Below, piece after piece: positions 46,872 through 59,621 of a DNA stretch of 64,000 bases. Position numbers and translations under genes: made by a program. The notes under the pieces were generated by a model that had not been told where the DNA came from, did not search any database, and was given only the letters and a program-made list of their open reading frames with translations. Source of the DNA: Cryptomeria japonica (taxonomy: Eukaryota; Streptophyta; Pinopsida; Cupressales; Cupressaceae); assembly GCF_030272615.1 (NCBI RefSeq), contig NC_081413.1, positions 162,562,849 to 162,626,848 of the forward strand. Reading direction: 5' to 3'. Numbering within the stretch: position 1 is the stretch's first letter; every line of letters starts with the position of its first letter.

Positions 46872-47395
46872 GATGATAAGAGAAATGGTATCCCATGATG
46901 TTGATCAAAGTTTTCATGGGGCAGTCAATTCCTATGCCATGAATTCATTAACATACAATTCAGTTCAGTCAATTCCTATGCCATGAAAGTTTTCATCACC
47001 AACGACCAAGCTTTACAAACAGAGATTTTAACGCGGCAATTTCGTAAGTGTGAGCACTTTTTCAACATTAGGCATCGAAGTCGCTGGAAGACTTGTTTTG
47101 CAACCCAGGGAAGCCCAATAATAATGGATTCGGCAACTCTCTTTTTAAGCGGTCGGTTTCATGCCATCATAGAGAAAGCGAGATTGTTGAGAAAATGGAG
47201 GACACGGCTGCTAAGTTTCAACAGATATCAAAGTCGGTGAAGGGAAATTTGTGGGCGAAGGACACGGTCACATCCAAGACGATGTTGGCAACTTTGAAGT
47301 CGTTGAAGAGATGCAAATTTTCCACTGATTCTCTCAAGAATTGCTTGATTGAAGATAGAAAAATAGGAATAACTCTTACCTCTTTATATTATTAA
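46872..47395 (+). pseudogene. Paralogue D: frameshifted relative of paralogue C
   Basis: An upstream ATG at 46872 opens MIREMVSHDVDQSF but stops after about 37 codons because of a 44-bp direct duplication (CAGTCAATTCCTATGCCATG at 46922 and 46966). A second frame from 46983 reads MKVFITNDQALQTEILTRQF. Relative to C, about 19 bp are inserted after GTAAGTGT and about 45 bp are deleted before CCTGGAAGA, which moves the remainder to another frame (FKRSVSCHHRE, KSVKGNLWAK, RCKFSTDS, NCLIEDRK, ending at 47395). D keeps the C-terminal end that C lost to a MITE. Non-functional as a protein, in my reading. Confidence 0.65.
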
Positions 47396-48329
47396 GAAAT
47401 GTAAGCTTTATTACATCCTTATTATAAAGATTCTTGTTGTTCAGCAGGTGAACATCAAGGTAGAGTAAACAATAATCACTAGAATTGATGCTCCCACTGT
47501 AAAAGACTAAGGTATTTAGATTTGAAAATAATGATGAAGAATAGGCTAGCATCGATGATGTTAAAATATATATTAGTATTTGTCACAATTTTATTTTTAA
47601 ATAGAATTATTATACAATTTTAAATTGATATTATATTTATTATTTACCTTATTCATACATTCAAAATTTAAATTAGAGAATCTTCATTAAAAGATCTTAG
47701 TTTTAAATTAGAAAACTCATGCATTTGGCCTTTCTAGACATGTAGATAAGTAGGCACACTTTTGACATGCATTCTAAACCATAAAAGATTCATATTCTCT
47801 CAATTATATGGAAGGGATTACTGGATATTCTGGATGATTTTTTCATGTACTGGGAGACTGGGAGTGGATTCTTTCTTTATGCTTATAAGCAGATTAGAAA
47901 AGATATGACTACGCTTTCATCAATTTAGACCGATTTAGAAGCTTTAGTGACAGCAAATCAGCTTGTTCTTGATGTTGTTGAGATCGATTTATGCATGAGA
48001 GCAGATGTGGAATACGACCCTATATTGGCAATCTCATTTGCTTAGTCATCTTTAAAGCCTTAATAGCAAACCCATTTCATGTCATTGTCAACCCTTTTCC
48101 TAATGTTTGTTATTCACGTCCTCTAAATCTGGCTTCTTCATATCATTGTGATCCATTTGGGAGAAAATGAGTGGATAAAGTTTGCTTATAGAAATCGCAT
48201 CCTCTTTTAATATAAATCAAGTAATGTCAATGAATACAAATCCAACCTATCATCCTTTCACACAAAATCACTGCGCTTCCCCTTCATTTTTGCATGAGTT
48301 TTCACTCAATGATATCTGTCTCAGCTTAC
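47396..48329. other. Sequence without supported gene
   Basis: AT-rich; a passage at 47813-48010 (for example GATGATTTTTTCATGTACTG) resembles decayed coding sequence, but I cannot assign it. Confidence 0.3.
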
Positions 48330-48562
48330 ATTTTTTGGTGTAATGGTAATGGTATCCATTGCTCAACCCATAGGTCGGAAGTTCGAATTGCATTTCTTGC
48401 TTTTATTGCTGAAACGTGGTGTTTTATTTCTTGCTTTTATTGCTGAAACGTGGTGTTTTATTATGGGTTTTTTTGTAGCAAAAATTATATAGTCATCTTG
48501 ATTCAAGTTTGGGTGTTCAAGCCCATCTAGATCTATCTGTTTCATTTTTATTTAATTTTTTT
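48330..48562 (+). mobile_element. tRNA-derived SINE-like element
   Basis: TGGTGTAATGGTAATGG (A-box-like) is followed about 35 bp later by AAGTTCGAATTGC (B-box-like, 48381-48390), the layout of a polymerase III promoter. A T-rich tail lies at about 48540-48562. A perfect 34-bp tandem duplication (ATTTCTTGCTTTTATTGCTG...) at 48392-48459 lies just after the B box. No cloverleaf with a normal acceptor stem forms, so this is not a tRNA gene. Confidence 0.5.
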
Positions 48563-51500
48563 TATTGCTCTATGAGAATGATAAGATATTAAGGAATTAC
48601 TTCGTAGTGTAGTTTTCCGTGAAATTATTATAGTATTGAGGATGAGAAGCTATTGTAGTTCTCAATGCAATATATATATATATACACACACAAATTTAGG
48701 TTAAAGATGTATTCAGTTTTAATTTTAAGGTTAGGTAAGTAAGTTAGTCTTAAAGTACTATTGTATTAAGTGTTGTATATAACTTTATGGTTATACGACA
48801 GATAACCCTTAACATTTCACATAGAAAACTATAAGTTTGGACTTTGGTTAATAAAACAATGTTGCATACATTGGTTTGTAAGGAACCTTAGATGCCTATT
48901 CTATTTTTCACAAAGTACAAATCATTAGGAGAAGAAGTATGAATAAACAAAGATATGACACTAAAAGTATTGAAGGATCTTCAATTATTTAAGGCTTTAG
49001 GAAAAAATTGTAAATGTCCAATAGCAATGCGACTTATTAATCATTACTCAACAATGAAAGCATTTGAAGTATCATAGTAAGTGTTAGTTGATAATGTTAC
49101 TTAGACTTCTAGAAGCATTATGTCAATAATTGCTTGGAATAGTTTTAATTGAATCAAATAGGAAAGGGATCATGAATTATATATGTCTGACATATATGTT
49201 TTATCACTTAGATTTGTAATATTTTTGCATGTGTGTAAGCTTATTTTGTGAACGTCATTACAAAATGGTGATGCATAGAGAGATGCTTTTGTAAGCCAAT
49301 GAGTGTTTTCATTAAGTTGTGGATATACCTAAACTATGCACTTATATGCACTTATATACACCTGTATACCTTTGGTTTATTCATGTATGTTCCTATGTGC
49401 ATTTGTATTCATATTAAACAGATGCATTAATGTGTTGCAAGCTCATGTGTGCCTTTGTGTATGCTAATGAGTGTTATGTATGCTTGGTTCCTATTGTGTA
49501 ATCACTAAGTGCTCATTGTATATTATGTGTGTTTTGGATGGGTGTTGAATATGGATCAAAAGAGAAGGGTGAGTTTCTAGAGAGGTTTAAGTCTCCGCTT
49601 TAACTTATTTGCTGGTAGTCGGCCCTAAAAGATCTTTGGCCAAAGTTCTATTGATTTCTTAGTATATGCTTGCTAATTGAATCATTATATTTTCAATCTC
49701 TTCCATATCTTAGTGTCGTTACAATAGCATCATAGATTTTAGATACACTAAGCTACACCAAATTTCATCTCCTACTAGTTTCTAGTCACTAGACTTCCTC
49801 ATGTAGGGTCGGCGGTTCTTCGTGTCAAGAAGAACCTAGGGGAAATGTAAATGCTTCGTGGTTGGGCGGTAAAGTGTTCTAGAAATGTTCTTTCTCGTGA
49901 TGTAAGTGTGGGAGATAGATGTTGGGAGTCCATTGTCAGGATGATATTCATCTTTGTTTTATTTAATTCATTGTAATTGACTTTATGGTCTTTTGTAACA
50001 TAAATAATATTCATTATGTTTAGCCAATCTTTTGGCTTATGTAATCAAACATTGTGTTGAGTTGTAGCATTATGTAACTACTTTTTGGTATAATGAGCAT
50101 AATGGAATATTCAGTAAAGTGAATTCTTAATTATGTGTAAAATTGTTGTAATTATGCAATTAAATATTTTGATAATATGGAGGTCTTTATAGTATTCAAA
50201 AAATGATATTTTTAGTGTGTTTATGATTCTAAAATTAAAATATATCTAATATTATTTGTGGGCCAATTTTGTATCTAGCTTGGGGTTGATCTTGACTAAT
50301 ATACACCAATACTCTAATGTGTGGATCTAATCTAGTAGACAACAAATTTCTACCAATTGATTCATTGTGATTTAAATTGTCTATTTTTTTTGGTAAAAAA
50401 TCCTAGATAGAAGTCTAAGGTTTTATATTCAATTTTATGTAGTAAATAAATATGATGTAATAAAAATAGAGAACTTAGGCAATACATACAAACCAAATTG
50501 CTAGAATTTAAAACCTAAACCCTATACTAGTAATTTATAAAAGAAAATATGAAAGATAACAATTTAATACCAATATCAAATGGGAATAAAAAATAGGTCC
50601 TTAAAATGTTCAAAATTATAATTCCTCCCAAACTGACTAAGTCCTAGGGAGAATAAAGGTCTTAAATTTCAAAGAAGAGAAAGTACAAAGGAGGCTTCAA
50701 ATGTGGTAATGAAGGCTTCAAGTGTTGCATTCAAGATCAATGTAACCATCTCTTTGAAGGACTAATTGGAGAAAAAAAGTGAAGCCCAAGCAAAGAAATC
50801 CCTCATTCTCATTGATATTATAGATGAGGAGGATCCTACCTAGTTCATTATAGATTAGTTACCAAGGAATGGTTTAAATGACATCAATGGAGTCTCTAAT
50901 CAAGTCACTGATTAATATTGTCCCATATAGAGCTAAGAGAAGATTATCAAGGTAGATATTTCAAATATTAAGATTAACACTCTTTGACGAGAAGAATCAA
51001 AATTTTATAAGTGCATTCTTGGTGGATTCATCAATGGGATGGGAGCTCAAACAAGGTAAATATGATTCTTTATAATAGAAACATAGGGGTGGATTCTCTA
51101 GTAAGCATATGAAAGGAAATGATCAAGATTTAAGAAAGTAAGTTAGTTGTTTAAGAAAGGAAACCCTAGGCCTAAAGGAAAGGATGTATAAGATATAAAA
51201 TGGCATTGGCTTCACTAAAAGGTAATGTTAACAAGATAATCAAACTTATCATCATAATAATCAACAATTATGTCAATGATAATTGAAATTGAAGATTTCA
51301 ATATGACCTTAAGAAGAGGGAAGAAGGAAATATTAAGTCTATGCAATCTAAAGATCAAGTGAAAGAAATAGGATCCAATTTTCTCGAGTTCGAATACACC
51401 ATAGGTTCCCAATCAATCAAGGTTTTGACCCCTATTTTGGTCCTATGTTGTAAAAGAGTCGAGGTATTTTCAAAATTATTTTGTATACCTATAGTTTAAA

Positions 51501-52428
51501 TTACAAACTAAGTTATATATATTCATACACACACATCTATGCATCAACATATATAAGATCATATATACTAAAATGTACTTTAGTAGATTATAGATTTCTA
51601 ATACTTCACTTCTCATGCTTTACTATTACATTATCATATTCTTTATTCTCACATACATATAACTCACATGATTCATGCTTTTATCTCCCAATTTTCTCTT
51701 CCTTATACATTTTCCTTATGTATTTTCATGATGTATTTTTCCCATCTTTTAATAATAACACTCAAATTATTTTATTCTTGTGAATTTACCTTAACAATAT
51801 TTTACTTTTTTATATCTATTATAGGCACATGTTATAGTGTAGTTAAGAGTATTAAAGTGATATATAATAGATATATCTAGATCTAGAAATGGTCCAAATT
51901 ATGTGTGGTATTGTACAACCTCTTGTATTCTACCACTACATGTAAAACAATGTTAATAGTAAATTGAATGAGAAGCATGTGCTTACTTTATAAAACCTTA
52001 TCAACTTCATAAATTTGTCTAGTGAGTTCAAGTAGAGTCATGTTTTTATTTACATATTTTGGCAATCTGTAAGGCTATTTAGTAAAATTACCTAACTAAT
52101 ATATCTAAAAGATGAGAATTAAATGAATTAATACTCTCATTATGCAATAACAACTAGATGGATGCAATAGATATGGCCATTTTCTTAGATCTTTTTCCAT
52201 TAATCTAATTAGATAAATCATGAAATTATCATTAACTCTTTTGAAATGTGTTAGGTTTTATTTGAGCTTTAGCTACGGATAATGTTCATACACTCTTGTT
52301 AGCTTAGGGAAAACATTCCATCTCTAATTGGTCCTAGAAATATTACTATTCATTCCATTAGCTATGTCAAGTAGGATTTCATATGTAGAGATTCTTATTT
52401 TCCTCCACTTGAAATAAATACATGAGTA
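48563..52428. other. Long AT-rich stretch, no gene seen
   Basis: Open frames are short and lack domains. A region near 49550-49930 has a slightly higher GC content and ordinary text. I see no repeats shared with the rest of the window. Confidence 0.4.
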
Positions 52429-52888
52429 GGGGAAAGGACCCATTAGTTGAGCATGAACCAATTGTTGTGAGGGTTGTTGATACCTTTTGTTCCAAAAATT
52501 GAACAAATAAAAGCTATTGTTTGAAACAAAAAATATCAATTTTTGTTAGGAAATGTACCAACAGTTGTTAAAAATGTACCAATAGTTGTTAATAAATCTA
52601 CTAATATTGTACAAAGTAACCAATTAGGTGATGCCATGTCAGCTGCACAACTATTGCGGTCTCTTTTGCATGCCTATTGGTCTCACTTTTTTGGGGGGGT
52701 GTTTTGGACACCTTGGCAAAAAACATGCTGATGTGGCATCATATTTGATGATGTGGCCCTGAAAGCTTAGTTATAAGTAGGGGACTTGCCAAGTAAGCTG
52801 CTGTAAAAAAATCGAAGTGATTTGAAATTTTCAAGTAAGATTTTTAGAAGCGTGAAGTTAGGGTGCACAACTACTGGGTCCTTTCCCT
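52429..52888. mobile_element. TA-flanked MITE (460 bp)
   Basis: Inverted termini are GGGGAAAGGACCCATTAGTT (left) and AGGGAAAGGACCCAGTAGTT (right, complement), about 25 bp with three or four differences, each bounded by TA (52427-52428 and 52889-52890). A TA target is typical of Tc1/mariner-type elements. The short frame at 52543-52731 is internal repeat (GTACCAACAGTTGTTAA) and not a transposase. Confidence 0.75.
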
Positions 52889-52890
52889 TA

Positions 52891-55060
52891 TATTATCCTT
52901 GATAGAAGTTGGCCAATCAATTTTAACTTTATTCTCTAAAATAGTGGTAATAAATATAAAAGTCCATAATACTCTTTGTTATTTTGATTACCTAAAACCC
53001 TATTTAGTAAGGTGATCAAGTCATTAATTTCTATTCTGAAATCACTCTTAAAGTGTTTCTTTGACATTGTAGTGAGGTAGATTATCCTATCTTTTCTAGC
53101 TACTTGTTTATGGATTTATAACATAAATAAATATCTTTGTTAAATAAATCTATAGAATATTAGGATGATACAAGATTTGAAAATTCTCTTCAATTATTTT
53201 GGGATTAATTTTTAAGAAAATACTCATTAAACAAACCAACTATTTTCCTACTTCTATTCTCATGATACTTAGCACAAGCTATGAAAAATTTAAGAGGTTG
53301 AGCTAGAATAGGAAATACAACAACCTAGATAATCCCACTTTCTGCAAAGCACCAAGTTCTTCCTACCCTATCCTCTATAATAATTCTCTTTAGAAAGAAT
53401 GACATATTCATATGACCTAAATCTATGTCTAATACTTATCTAATGTAGATATATTTTTTGAAAGAGGACCTACCCCCTTGAAATCATACTTAATTTCTTG
53501 AGTTTAGGGTGGTGAATGTAGGATGTATGAGAGAAAGATGAGATAGAGAACATGTGTTGTAAAAGGATAGGTTAACAAATAGAAACCTAGTAGAATTGTA
53601 GAATGTAGAAACAATCTACTACTTGGGAAATATTGTAAGAGTCAAATTTTTTAATAATATTTAACATTTACGACTATTATAGGTTTATATAATACAGATA
53701 CACGTGAACAAATTGTAGGTTATGCAAGAATATTGGCAAAGTTTATGGAAATCTTGTTTAGAGCACTACATAGTGGATTAGGTTTGACATGATCTATTTA
53801 CTAATATTTTGATCTAAGTTGTGTATGGGCTCTTTTGACTATGGTGACATTATGAGTTTGTGGAATGGTTAGTCTTGGAGATTTGGATTTTATGTCATTG
53901 TATAGTTAGTATTGTATCTTTGATTGCTCGCATGTTGACATGGTTATCAGTATTTGGTTTGGGTGTGTATGTTGCATTGTCCGGTCTACAAGTTGTGCAA
54001 TGTTGTAGGTGGACTATACTTATAGGTTGCATTTATGGCTTGGATATAAGTTTTCTATTCCCATATACCTTTAATTTTTTATGTATATCTAGATTAGTGG
54101 CTTGGTTTGCTGATTTTGTTGTCATGTTGAGGAGGAGAGATGGGGTTACTAGGTACAGTCACGATGGAGGATCTATGTTATTGACTATGTGATTCTTAAA
54201 ATTTGGACACATTAGGAGTTATATGCTTGTTTCAATGTAGGTGATAATGATTCCATGGATGTTACTTGTGTTTAAGTACTTTGGCATGACATGATTGGAT
54301 TTGTAGGTGCTTTGATTGGTGATGTTTGATTTGATTCCTGTTTGGTTATGGCAATGCATTTTCTTGTTTGAGGATCATGGTTACTATAACTTTTGGGAGC
54401 TCATGTCTTGCATTTTGAGTTATTTGATTATGTGAGCACTTTGTCTTATTCTCATGTAGAAGATGGTTTTATCGCGATGTCATGGATAGCTTATTTATAC
54501 ACTTTTGGTGGGAGCATTTGACAGTGATGATGTGGTGGCGTAGGATTGGTTCTTGATTGTTTTGTTGGTATTTTTGTATCTTCTTGTCTTCGGGATCTTG
54601 GTTTACATTTGATGATATTGACATTTTAATTGTATGTGTGTAGACCTAGATGATCTTCGTTTAGGAGATGCTTATCATGAAGCTATGGAGAGCTTGGTAT
54701 CACAGTTTAGTGGGAGCTGGTGGTAGTGACATACATTAACCATTAGACGGTGGATGGTATTCTTAGTGTTTAGGTGTTGGAGGATGCCTTAGATCTTATT
54801 GCTACAAAAGGATCTTTCACATTTGTAGGTACACTGGTAGGAGATGGCGATCTTCATGATATTTGGTGATGTACACATCTTGGAGCCATGGAGTACTCAT
54901 AGAATCTTTGGTTGAGGTGTGGTTTATTATTTCATTTGACATGTTATCCTTGTTTGATAAGATGGTTGCACTATTACGTCACGATACAATCTTCATGTAC
55001 TAGTTTAATTTTTAGCATGTTGTAGTTATTTGATATGTTCATATGGAGCATTTTATCTCT
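52891..55060. other. Sequence without supported gene, T/G-rich on the plus strand from about 53800
   Basis: A 110-codon hydrophobic plus-strand frame at 53860-54192 has no recognisable domain, and its hydrophobicity follows from the T/G-rich composition. Part of this stretch may belong to the old retrotransposon that continues at 56542. Confidence 0.3.
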
Positions 55061-56539
55061 TAGGAGGGGTATTTCACATATGACTCCTTGTTGTCATTGA
55101 TGTCAAATCTATTGTTGAGGTCCAGATGTTGGTGATGTTGGCCTAGAAGTGATGTTATACAAAAGTATATGGTGAAGTGTATGGTATGGCAATTTATCTT
55201 GATTAAGGCTAAGTACCTAATGTTTGGTTGATTGTTTGTATGTGGTCTAGATGTCTTACCTAATGTTTGGTTGTATCTAGTTGTTGGTCTAGATGTGGTC
55301 TGGATGTCTATCTTTTGGTAATGTGATATAAATTTATGTGCATATTGATGTGGGTGTTTTCAAGAATAGGTGAATATGAATATGATGTATTTCTAAAAGA
55401 TTAATGTTTCTATGTTTGGTCCTAAAAACGTGTTGCTATCTCTACTGATTGTTTTGGTGAATTGTATCTTTGCCTAGAATATATGTCTACACAAAAAATG
55501 TATTAGATAGCTATGAGCATTTGAGTAGAATGATTATGGTAGATCAATCTTATTTTTCCAAGTTGAATGTATAATTGTCTTTGAGCATAGTAGTGTGCAG
55601 AGGAGTGCATTGCTCTCCTCATTTTTCTATTACCTTGAGGTTGTTGTGGGTCATTGGATATTGTTCCTAATGTGTCATGCTTCTTTTGTGATGAAACACA
55701 TATTTTTTTTTTGGGTCTAGATTAAGATATTTTGGGTAAAACAATTTGATATGAACTAGCTTTTGTGTTTTGGTCTACATGATTATGTGTAGAACCTTTA
55801 TGAGGATAATTAGAAGGTGTGTTGACTTGGTGTGAATCTTCACACATATTTTTACCTTCCAAATGAAATGTTTTGGGTCAATAACACATGTGCACATTAC
55901 ATATTTTAAGCTGACCTAACAAAACTTATTAGTATTCTAGTTGATATATAAATGATAGATCAATTGTGTTAAGGTGGGAAATATGTTTGGAGTGGTAGAT
56001 GGTGTGCACAAGTATGAAGATGAAGTAGTATGTTGAGAATATGATGTATGCAGAGGTTTGGATGTGTTATATAACAAAGGTATATTAGATGAATATTAAG
56101 TTGTGAATTGTTATCTGCATTTTGGTAGATGTTATTCCTTCTATGGTTCAATTTTCTTATTCCTATTATATTTGGATACTTGTTCTATATCTTTCTTTGA
56201 AGAAGTGCTCTTTAGTTGTGCAAGTATCTCTTTTGTATCTTGCTAAGGTTGTGTGTCTTAGTTTTCAATTGCGGAGTAGTGAGATCCCTAGCCTATAGCC
56301 TAAATCATTGGAAATAGTTGTTATATATATTGTGAGTTAGAATGTTGCCCTTTTTTTTTTCCTAGTTTGTGTTTTCTATGTAAAATTCTTGATTTTATGA
56401 TGTGGATGTATTTATTGTTTGTATTATTTACTTTCATGCATATTTGCTAAATGGAGATTATGGTTTAAGTGTTTCAATCTATTCAATTTTTGGTATATGT
56501 TGATTCACCCTCCCTTTTAGCATTTGGTAGTGTTCAACA
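55061..56539 (+). mobile_element. Probable 5' LTR of an old retrotransposon, left limit unresolved
   Basis: The LTR end is inferred from TGTTCAACA ending at 56539, two bases before a primer-binding site. TTGTTGTCATTGATGTCAAA near 55088 resembles the start of copia LTRs, including the one at 57338-58453 (TTGTCATTGATGT, minus strand). No target-site duplication was found. Confidence 0.35.
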
Positions 56540-56541
56540 AT

Positions 56542-56558
56542 TGGTATCAAAACATTGG
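56542..56558 (+). promoter_or_regulatory. Retrotransposon primer-binding site
   Basis: TGGTATCAAAACATTGG resembles the usual plant site complementary to initiator-Met tRNA (TGGTATCAGAGC). It marks a plus-strand element whose gag follows. Confidence 0.6.
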
Positions 56559-56609
56559 TTCCTGAAGAGACAACTTAACCGCTGAGGTAGATATGGGATT
56601 TTGAACACT

Positions 56610-57337
56610 ATGTTTAGAGAAGAATTTAATAACATGGATTCTTGGGATGGTTTTGATGGTGTTGTGGACATTGAAGGAGAGTTGATATTTTCATTGGAAG
56701 ACCTAGATAAAATAAGAGAAAAACATAAGAGTGCAATTGAAAAGATCTCTTCTCTAAGAAGTATGCTTGATAAAGGAAGGAAGGTTATTGATGAATGTGA
56801 AAGAAATATTGATGAGAAGACTAAAGAATGTTCTATAGTTGAAGAAGAAGTAATTAGATTCAAGAAGGAATTGAAAGATGCTATTAAGGATCATATCAAC
56901 AAAGGGTTGAAACTCAAAGGTGAAAGTGATGTACTTGATGCTATGCTAAGTGTTTAGAAACATAGTAAAAATAAAGGTGGATTTGGTTTTTAAGATGGTG
57001 AATGTTCCAAGTTGCCTATAAAGAAGGATAAAGGAAAAGAAAAGATGAAAGATGTTTTGAAGAACTCTAACAGAGGTTAGGCGAATTAATTGTAGATCAA
57101 AATCCAAAGAATGTTAGGAAACCTTCTCCTGTTCCATTTAGGTATTCATCTTTTAGTGGTAATTATTTTTCATGCAATAGATTTGGGCATAGAGCTAGCG
57201 AATGCAAAAGTTAGATAAAAAATCAATCCTTTAATGGAAAATGTTACTGCTATAATAAGTTTAGACATAGAGAAAGTGAGTGTAGAAGTAGGTTGAATTG
57301 GAATGGAAATGGTAATTCAAGTTTTGGTAGAGGTGTT
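56610..57337 (+). pseudogene. Decayed gag of the old retrotransposon, first part
   Basis: A frame from 56610 encodes about 115 residues with a coiled-coil look (LDKIREKHKSAIEKISSLRS, then IDECERNIDEKTKECSIVEE) and ends at 56957. Further on, in other frames, two decayed zinc knuckles are readable: SCNRFGHRASEC (about 57167) and CYCYNKFRHRESEC (about 57244), each with a lost or shifted Cys. The sequence is cut at 57337 by a minus-strand copia insertion and resumes at 60570. Confidence 0.6.
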
Positions 57338-58453
57338 TGTTAGGAACCAGGAAGGACATTTGAGAGGGGGGGTGAATCAGTTGTGAACTAGTTGTCAATA
57401 ATTTATAATCCAAATTCAAATTAATCCAACTTAAACTTAGTGCCGGTAAACCAGACTTTGATGTTGGTAAAAAATTTTAATAGTTATAGCAGTACCGATG
57501 TAACTTAATGCATGAAACAGAAAGAGAAACAACATGCACAACACATGACACAAAGATTTTGACATGGAAACTTTGTAAGGGAAAAAACCACGGTGGGAAA
57601 CCTTGCCCACAATCAGATGATACTACTATAGATAGTAAGTGTATACAAATGGGGTCTGCACATGCAGAAAGGCCAACTGCCTAGAGCTCACTGCTTAATC
57701 ACAAAATAGGAGTCACACTGACTACAATAGGATGGTTAAATCAAATAACAATGTTGGATTTAGTATCGGTTTAAGCTCTAAACATGTGTCAAACACCTTC
57801 ATAACCTTTCCTTCAACCTTCAAATCATGTTTGCGTGATTTGCACAAGGATTTGCTTATTTTCTCTCTTCAATATTCACACGCAATCATCATGATCGATC
57901 TTTAATAAGATCTTACAATCATATTTACAAAACCTAAGACCTATACATGAGGATGACTCACTAAAGATATTACAATTAAAATCAATTACAAATAAGTCTT
58001 GATGCGATACAATATGTCGGCTCAATGCATTTACCATATTATCCAATCAATAAACCATTTCTAAGATGTTTCATGCTGATCTAGAATAGATATCATGTAC
58101 CAGTCCATAACCTATACCTATCTGCCAGTAAAGGCAAATTTGTCAACCCGATTAGACCAAAAAAGAAAAACACCAAATTCAAACTTCCAATCCATGTCTT
58201 TGACATAACCAAATGATCTTCAGATGATACTCATTCATCATCACTTCCGGTGAACAATATATCATGTTGGTGAACATATACCGGTGATTGTGCATAAGCC
58301 ACTAACCATGTCGGTGAACACAATATGTTGGCTTAACAATAAACCATTATAACCATAGTGCCAAATCAACAATGTAGACCTCCAAGAAGATAAGTGTTAA
58401 CATCAATGACAAAACCAATGCAACACATGACGAAGTCATCCATAATACCAACA
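57338..58453 (-). mobile_element. Copia LTR, complete (1116 bp)
   Basis: On the minus strand it runs from TGTTGGTATTATGG to CCTAACA, with TG...CA ends. It is the 3' LTR, since a polypurine tract precedes it at 58454-58466. The sequence of its first 355 bp recurs at 60215-60569. Confidence 0.75.
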
Positions 58454-58466
58454 ATCTCCCCCTTTG
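58454..58466 (-). other. Polypurine tract of the copia element
   Basis: CCAAAGGGGGAGAT on the minus strand directly precedes the LTR start, as required for plus-strand priming. Confidence 0.65.
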
Positions 58467-58747
58467 GCATTGATAGCAACACTAGATGGAAAAACATCTA
58501 AGTGCCAAAAACAGAATGCCAAAAACCAATAAACCAACAATCTCCTAAAATAGATCAATACAAAGTTCTGTGCCAAAACAGAAACCAAAACCAAAGTACA
58601 TCTCTCCCCAAAGTACAAAGTTTTTCCATAGACATCTCTCCCCCTTTGACATCAAATGCTAAAGCAGTTAAGAGTCAAAAACAAAACATTCATCTAACTA
58701 CTCCCCCTAAGAAGTAGCTCTCCTTCATCAAAGCCAGAAAAAGATTT

Positions 58748-59512
58748 TGTTAGGATTCCCAAAGATACAGAGAGTAGGGGGGAGGGGGGGGTGAATTAGT
58801 ATCTGACCGGTATAAGAGTTTTCTTAACTTATTATATGAAAAGCATTTCAAAACTATTTACTGGTAAACTAAAATTAATGTAGTAAATAAGAACAATAAA
58901 CACAACATGAAAGACACACCATAACATAGTATTTTAATGAGGACACCCAATGTGGGAAAAACCTTGATGGGATTTGTGACCCACAATATTCGCTTACAGG
59001 CCAATAAGAGAATATTGTTGTTAAAATAGGGGCCTACACATGCAGGAAGGCCAAGTGCCTAGAGCTCACTGCTTAGTTATAAAAGAAGTCTCATTGACTT
59101 ACAAAATTGGATTATATGAATCCAATGTCATGTATTGCTTCAGATCAGCATCTTCTATGCCAATTTCAGTACCGATTTAAGCTCTGCAATATTCATAAAC
59201 CCTTATCCAAAGTTTGCCTTACAATTTGCATATTAGGTCTGCAATAATCCTTCCATATTCACATCCTAAATGATCTACAAGATCTCATACTTATATGAGT
59301 CATATTTTAATCCGCCATGTCGGATTACAAAAATATTTTACTATTAAATACAAAATATAATTAAACAAAATTCTTGTCAGCTAGGGTGTCGGTAATCTTT
59401 CTTTTCGGTCCCGGTGAACTATATGCTAGTGTAGAGTCTGTCGGTGCTGGTGTCTACTGGTATCATATGATTGTAAGGTTTCCATCAATGACAATACCTT
59501 CAATCACCTACA
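58748..59512 (-). mobile_element. Second, related copia LTR inside the first element
   Basis: From TGTTAGGATTCCC it follows the 57338 LTR in order (GGGGGGGTGAATTAG, ACATGCAGGAAGGCCAAGTG, CTAGAGCTCACTGCTTAG), but is clearly a different subfamily. Its end near 59512 (CATCAATGACAATACC) is estimated. It belongs with the pol fragment at 59622-60214. Confidence 0.5.
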
Positions 59513-59621
59513 ATTTCTCTTTGGAGTGTGCATTTGCCAACAAATTTTTCTTATTAGTCCCTGCTGGTTTTATGCAAATCTTCATCATTCAAGTCTCTTC
59601 CGGTGGGGAAATTACCCCTAG

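Noticed and set aside
48330-48400. tRNA gene
   Set aside because: A-box- and B-box-like strings are present, but no paired acceptor stem or normal anticodon arm is evident; better explained as a SINE.
53860-54192. Hydrophobic 110-codon frame that could pass for a membrane protein
   Set aside because: The hydrophobicity follows from T/G-rich DNA; there is no domain, promoter or conserved neighbour.
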